A stretch of 64,000 nucleotides of DNA from Pseudoduganella violaceinigra DSM 15887 (GTDB lineage Bacteria > Pseudomonadota > Gammaproteobacteria > Burkholderiales > Burkholderiaceae_D). The notes beneath the pieces were generated by a model. The model did not search any database. It had not been told where the DNA came from and worked only from the letters and a program-made list of their open reading frames with translations. Location: contig NZ_KE384359.1 of the NCBI RefSeq assembly GCF_000425385.1, positions 175,406-239,405 on the forward strand, given 5' to 3'. Shown here piece by piece: positions 60,779 through 64,000 of the stretch; within the stretch, counting starts at the first letter, position 1; each line of letters starts with the position of its first letter. Both the position numbers and the translations under genes were made by a program.

Positions 60779-62041
60779 CTAGCTTACCATGCTGGCGAAC
60801 ATGGCCAAAACCGCCAGCGCCATCACCAGTGTGCAGGACCACCCCAACAACCGCAAACGTCGCGACAGCGTCACATTTCCCATCACCCCGGGCCGGGTCG
60901 ACAGCAGCATGGTCACCACCATGACCGGCACCGCCGCCACGCCGTTGATCACGGCGCTCCAGTACAGCGCGCGCATCGGGTCCAGCGGCAGGAAGCAGAT
61001 GCCGATACCGGCCAGGGTGGCGGCCGCGATAATGGCGTAGAACTTGCGCGCCGCCAGCGGCTCCAGCTCCAGGCTGCTGCGCCAGTTGAAGGCGCCGGCC
61101 ATGGCGTAGGCCGCCGAACCGGCCAGCACGGGAATGGCCAGCAGGCCGGTGCCGACAATGCCCAGCGCGAACAGGGCGAACGCCAGGTCGCCGGCGATCG
61201 GGCGCAGGGCCGCCGCGGCCTGGGCCGAGGAGCCGACCTGGAAAATGCCGTGGGCGTGCAGCGTCACGGCGGTGGTCAGCATGATCGACCAGGCCACGAT
61301 ATTCGAGAATGCCATGCCGATGGCGGTATCGAGCTTGATGCGGCGCAGCTGGGGGCGCACCTGGCGCGGCGCGCGGCGCAGCGGCTGGGCATCGGGATCG
61401 GCCCGCAGCTCCTCGACCTCCTGCGCCGCCTGCCAGAAGAACAGATAAGGGCTGATGGTGGTGCCGAACACCGCCACCAAGGTGGTCAGGTATTCCTTCT
61501 TCCATTCGATATGGGGCACGACGGTATGCGCCGCGACGGCGCGCCAGGGCACATCGATCACCAGCACGGTGGCCGCATAGGCCAGCAATGCCAAGGTCAT
61601 CCACTTGAGCAGGCGGGCATAGCGCCGGTAGGGGACAAACACCTGCAGCAGCACCGACAGCAGGCCGAAGCCCAGCGCATGCCAGTGCGCGCGGCCGCCG
61701 GCCACCAAGTGCAGGGCGTCGCCCATGGCGGCCAGGTCGGCCGCGATATTGATGGTATTGGCCGCCAGCAGCAGGCTGACCAGGGAGTACAGCAGCCAGG
61801 CCGGGAAGCAGCGGCGCATATTGGCCGCCAGCCCGCGCCCGCTGATGCGGCCGATGCGGGCGCTGGTTTCCTGGATGCCGACCATCAGCGGATAGGTGAA
61901 CAGGCCGAACCAGAGCATCCCGAAGCCGAACTGGGCCCCGGCCTGGGAATAGGTGGCGATTCCGCTGGGGTCATCGTCGGCCGCCCCTGCGATCAGCCCC
62001 GGGCCGAGCTTGTCCAGCCATGATTGGCGCTGCTGTTCCAT
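60779..62041 (-). CDS. Nramp-family transporter with non-canonical metal site
   Basis: 420 residues with about 11 TM helices. TM1 carries DDDPSGIATYSQAG where canonical Nramps read DPGN, and the TM6 MPH segment is replaced by GTTISPYLFF. These changes remove the usual Asn and Met ligands for manganese/iron, as in the NRMT (Mg2+/Mn2+) branch and related divergent clades. Other Nramp features (GIQETSARIG) are kept. ATG at 62041. Ligand therefore uncertain; probably a divalent cation. First gene of a two-gene unit with a small secreted protein. Confidence 0.88.
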   Translation of the reverse strand: MEQQRQSWLDKLGPGLIAGAADDDPSGIATYSQAGAQFGFGMLWFGLFTYPLMVGIQETSARIGRISGRGLAANMRRCFPAWLLYSLVSLLLAANTINIAADLAAMGDALHLVAGGRAHWHALGFGLLSVLLQVFVPYRRYARLLKWMTLALLAYAATVLVIDVPWRAVAAHTVVPHIEWKKEYLTTLVAVFGTTISPYLFFWQAAQEVEELRADPDAQPLRRAPRQVRPQLRRIKLDTAIGMAFSNIVAWSIMLTTAVTLHAHGIFQVGSSAQAAAALRPIAGDLAFALFALGIVGTGLLAIPVLAGSAAYAMAGAFNWRSSLELEPLAARKFYAIIAAATLAGIGICFLPLDPMRALYWSAVINGVAAVPVMVVTMLLSTRPGVMGNVTLSRRLRLLGWSCTLVMALAVLAMFASMVS

Positions 62042-62095
62042 GCCCCGATCTTAGCGAAGGCCCAGTTTGCCATCTGTACGGCCACTAACTTCAAA

Positions 62096-62272
62096 TTAGC
62101 AAGCCCCGGCTTGCTTTCTGCGAGCTTCCCAGGCGGCGAGGTCTCTTTGGTAGCGTTCCAGTTCTTCGTCGTAGAGGTCGAGCACGCACCAGGTGCAGCC
62201 GCTGTGGCAGCAGTCGTCCGGTCCTGGCTGGGCCGGCGGCTGGGGCTTGGGGTCCGGGTGCCTTGCCATCAT
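62096..62272 (-). CDS. small OXLD1-like (oxidoreductase-like domain) protein
   Basis: 57-58 residues. Proline-rich start, then DDCCHSGCTWCVLDLYDEEL, matching the CC-x2-GC-x2-C...YxxEL signature of the oxidoreductase-like domain (Oxidored-like, OXLD1), with a helical C-terminus (ERYQRDLAAWEARRKQ). Four cysteines suggest metal or disulfide binding. Start codons ATG-ATG overlap the stop of the upstream GGDEF gene (ATGA), so translation is coupled. Too short for standard gene finders with a 60-codon cut-off. Confidence 0.82.
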   Translation of the reverse strand: MMARHPDPKPQPPAQPGPDDCCHSGCTWCVLDLYDEELERYQRDLAAWEARRKQAGAC

Positions 62273-64000
62273 TCTTCCAGCGCCAGCAGGGCCTGGTTGC
62301 GGCCGCGCTGCTTGGCGCGGTACAGCGCTTCGTCGGCCAGGCGCAGCAATTGCTCCGGACGGCTGTGCTCGGTGGGCACCAGCACTGCCACGCCGATGCT
62401 GATCGTGACGTGGCCGAACGGCGAAGCGTCGTGCGGCAGTTGCAGCAGCGACAGTTCGCTGCAGATGGTGTGCGCCACGCCGATGGCGTCGGCGCCGGGC
62501 GTGGCCACCGACAGCAGCGCAAATTCCTCGCCGCCGTAGCGCGCCACCAGGTCCGAACTGCGCCGGCCGTGCTCGGTGATCACGCGCGCCACCGCGCGCA
62601 GCGTGGCGTCGCCGGCCAGGTGGCCGTAGCGGTCGTTGTATTTCTTGAAGTAGTCCACGTCCAGCATCGACAGCGCCAGCGGCTGGCCGGTGCGCGCGGC
62701 GCGCCGCCATTCCGCTTCCAGGGCGAGGTCGAAACCGCGCCGGTTGCCAACGCCGGTCAGGCCGTCGGTCTGGCTCAGCGCTTCGAGCTTTCGGTTGGAG
62801 TCTTCCAGTTCGGCGGTGCGGGCGGCGACCTGCTGCGCCAGCTCGGCCTGCAGGCGCGTCAGGCGGCGGATGCGCCAGCGGTACAGGCTCCACAGGCTGC
62901 CCAGCAGTAGCACGGCGGCGCCGCTGCGGAACCACAGCGCTTGCCAGAACGGCGGCGTGATGGTGACGTTGAGCGTGGCCGCCGCTTCGCTCCAGCTGCC
63001 GTGGTGGTTGGCGGCGCGCACGCGGAACACATAGCGGCCCGGGTCGAGGTTGGTGTAGGTCGCCACGCGGCGCTCGGCGTCGGTTTCCTGCCAGTCGGGG
63101 TCGAAGCCTTCCAGCTGGTAGGCGTAGCGGTTCTGCGACGGCTCGGTGTAGTGCAGGGCGGCGAATTCGATGGTGAAGGCGCTGGCCTGGGACGACAGCA
63201 CCAGGCCGGTCGGCGCGGTCAGCGGCCCTTCCAGCCGGGCCTGGTCGCGGAAGCGTCCTTCGCGCAGCGAGTGGTTGAACAGCTTGATGTCGGTGATCGC
63301 CACTTGCGGCGGCACCGAGGCGCTGCGCACCTGGTCCGGCGCGATGCCGGTCATGCCGTGCACGCCGCCGAAGTACAGCTGGCCGTCTGTGCCCGGCGCC
63401 GAGGCGTTGGCGGTGAAGCCGTCGGTCATGCCGTCGGCCACGGTGAACAGCTGGGCCGAGCCGTTGCTGGGGTTAAGGCGGAACAGGCCGGCCAGGGTAC
63501 TGACCCAGATCTTGCCCTTGGCGTCGGACTGGATCGCCAGCGCCTTCAGGTGCTGCACGGCGGCGGCGTGCGAGCGCAGGCGCAGGCCGCCGCCCGTCTC
63601 GTCCAGCTGCACCACACCGCGCGCGGTGCCGATCCACAGCCGTCCTTCGGCGTCTTCATGCAGCGAGACCACATTGTCGTCGATCATGCCTTCCGGACCG
63701 CCGCTGCGCAGGTGGCGGAACTTGCCGCTGCCCGGCTCCAGCAGGTCGAGCCCGCCACCATTGAATTCCGAACCCATCCACACCCGCCCCTGGCGGTCTT
63801 CCAGCACCACGCTGGTGCCGCCCACGCTGCGGCTGTGCGGATCATGCGGGTCGTGGTAGAACAGGGTGGAGCGCTCGCGCAGGGGGTCGTAGCGCACCAG
63901 GCTGTTGCCCGTGCCCAGCCAGAGCACGCCGTCGCGGCCGGGGGCGATGGCGTTGACGAAATCGCTGGCCGTGTCGCCGAAGCGGATCAGCTTGAATGTG
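62269..64000 (-). CDS. two-component-like sensor propeller plus GGDEF protein, 5' end off the window
   Basis: About 577 codons visible. A seven-bladed regulator propeller (repeats such as VVSLHEDAEGRLWIGTARGV, LAIQSDAKGKIWVSTLAGLF), then a Y_Y_Y immunoglobulin-like domain (TNLDPGRYVFRVRAANHHGS), a TM helix (about 62880-62920), a coiled coil and a C-terminal GGDEF domain with ARYGGEEFALLS intact. A periplasmic sensor joined to a cytoplasmic diguanylate cyclase, as in many Reg_prop-Y_Y_Y-GGDEF proteins. Reading continues in frame to 64000, so the start is missing. Its stop overlaps the OXLD1-like start. Confidence 0.93.
   Translation of the reverse strand, partial: TFKLIRFGDTASDFVNAIAPGRDGVLWLGTGNSLVRYDPLRERSTLFYHDPHDPHSRSVGGTSVVLEDRQGRVWMGSEFNGGGLDLLEPGSGKFRHLRSGGPEGMIDDNVVSLHEDAEGRLWIGTARGVVQLDETGGGLRLRSHAAAVQHLKALAIQSDAKGKIWVSTLAGLFRLNPSNGSAQLFTVADGMTDGFTANASAPGTDGQLYFGGVHGMTGIAPDQVRSASVPPQVAITDIKLFNHSLREGRFRDQARLEGPLTAPTGLVLSSQASAFTIEFAALHYTEPSQNRYAYQLEGFDPDWQETDAERRVATYTNLDPGRYVFRVRAANHHGSWSEAAATLNVTITPPFWQALWFRSGAAVLLLGSLWSLYRWRIRRLTRLQAELAQQVAARTAELEDSNRKLEALSQTDGLTGVGNRRGFDLALEAEWRRAARTGQPLALSMLDVDYFKKYNDRYGHLAGDATLRAVARVITEHGRRSSDLVARYGGEEFALLSVATPGADAIGVAHTICSELSLLQLPHDASPFGHVTISIGVAVLVPTEHSRPEQLLRLADEALYRAKQRGRNQALLALEE

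Noticed and set aside
1-64000. CRISPR array or prophage structural genes
   Set aside because: No regularly spaced repeats and no capsid, tail or terminase proteins; the island at 32-36 kb has only a broken integrase.

Overview
The window looks like chromosomal DNA from a betaproteobacterium of the Oxalobacteraceae (Massilia / Duganella / Janthinobacterium type). The basis is high GC, betaproteobacterial-looking protein sequences, the rpsU - yqeY - dnaG - rpoD housekeeping block, and lineage-typical genes such as ybiB and a small OXLD1-like protein. Genus is inferred from protein resemblance only; no database was searched.

Layout. 1-3.6 kb: a DctS/DctR-like two-component pair, divergent from an orphan TRAP solute-binding protein. 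3.6-6.9 kb: a structured intergenic region, then ogt overlapping xerD, a small charged protein and an SH3-like secreted protein. 6.9-13.9 kb: an RND efflux pump with its adaptor, divergent from a PAS-GGDEF-EAL protein. 13.9-25.4 kb: housekeeping and metabolic genes (EEP nuclease, ybaK, plsY, FrnE-like, DUF427, membrane hydrolase, SDR with two overlapping LysR genes, tsaD, OsmC-like, aroG, ybiB). 25.4-32.0 kb: a flavoprotein, then rpsU, yqeY, dnaG and rpoD.

The most unusual part is 32.05-35.87 kb. A roughly 3.7 kb lower-GC island sits inside a tRNA gene with a CAU anticodon, directly after rpoD. The tRNA is cut into a 5' fragment at 32049 and a 3' fragment at 35824, with the 14-bp core ACTCATAATCCGTT at both junctions. 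Neither fragment can form a tRNA. On its opposite strand the island carries a complete tRNA gene of the same type, interrupted after the anticodon by a 205-nt group I intron closely resembling the Azoarcus tRNA-Ile(CAU) intron. The island integrase is truncated. The simplest reading is that the element destroyed an important tRNA gene, supplied an intron-containing substitute whose intron also splits the attachment core, and then became fixed. Its cargo is a membrane/winged-helix protein, a ribbon-helix-helix plus HTH fusion protein and a SEC-C protein.

36.0-64 kb is accessory or mixed: a partly decayed tandem duplication of secreted proteins, an M28 peptidase, DUF5694, DJ-1/PfpI, TetR with GST, GNAT, cytochrome c, cupin, a MEDS-domain protein, a DUF454 protein, an NHL-repeat protein, a TylF-like methyltransferase convergently overlapping a GMC oxidoreductase, HD-GYP, an MFS transporter, an XRE regulator with a Tat-exported hydrolase, LpxO, an Nramp-family transporter, and a sensor-propeller GGDEF protein running off the right edge. 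Three cyclic-di-GMP proteins (GGDEF-EAL, HD-GYP, propeller-GGDEF) plus a GGDEF remnant point to strong investment in second-messenger signalling.
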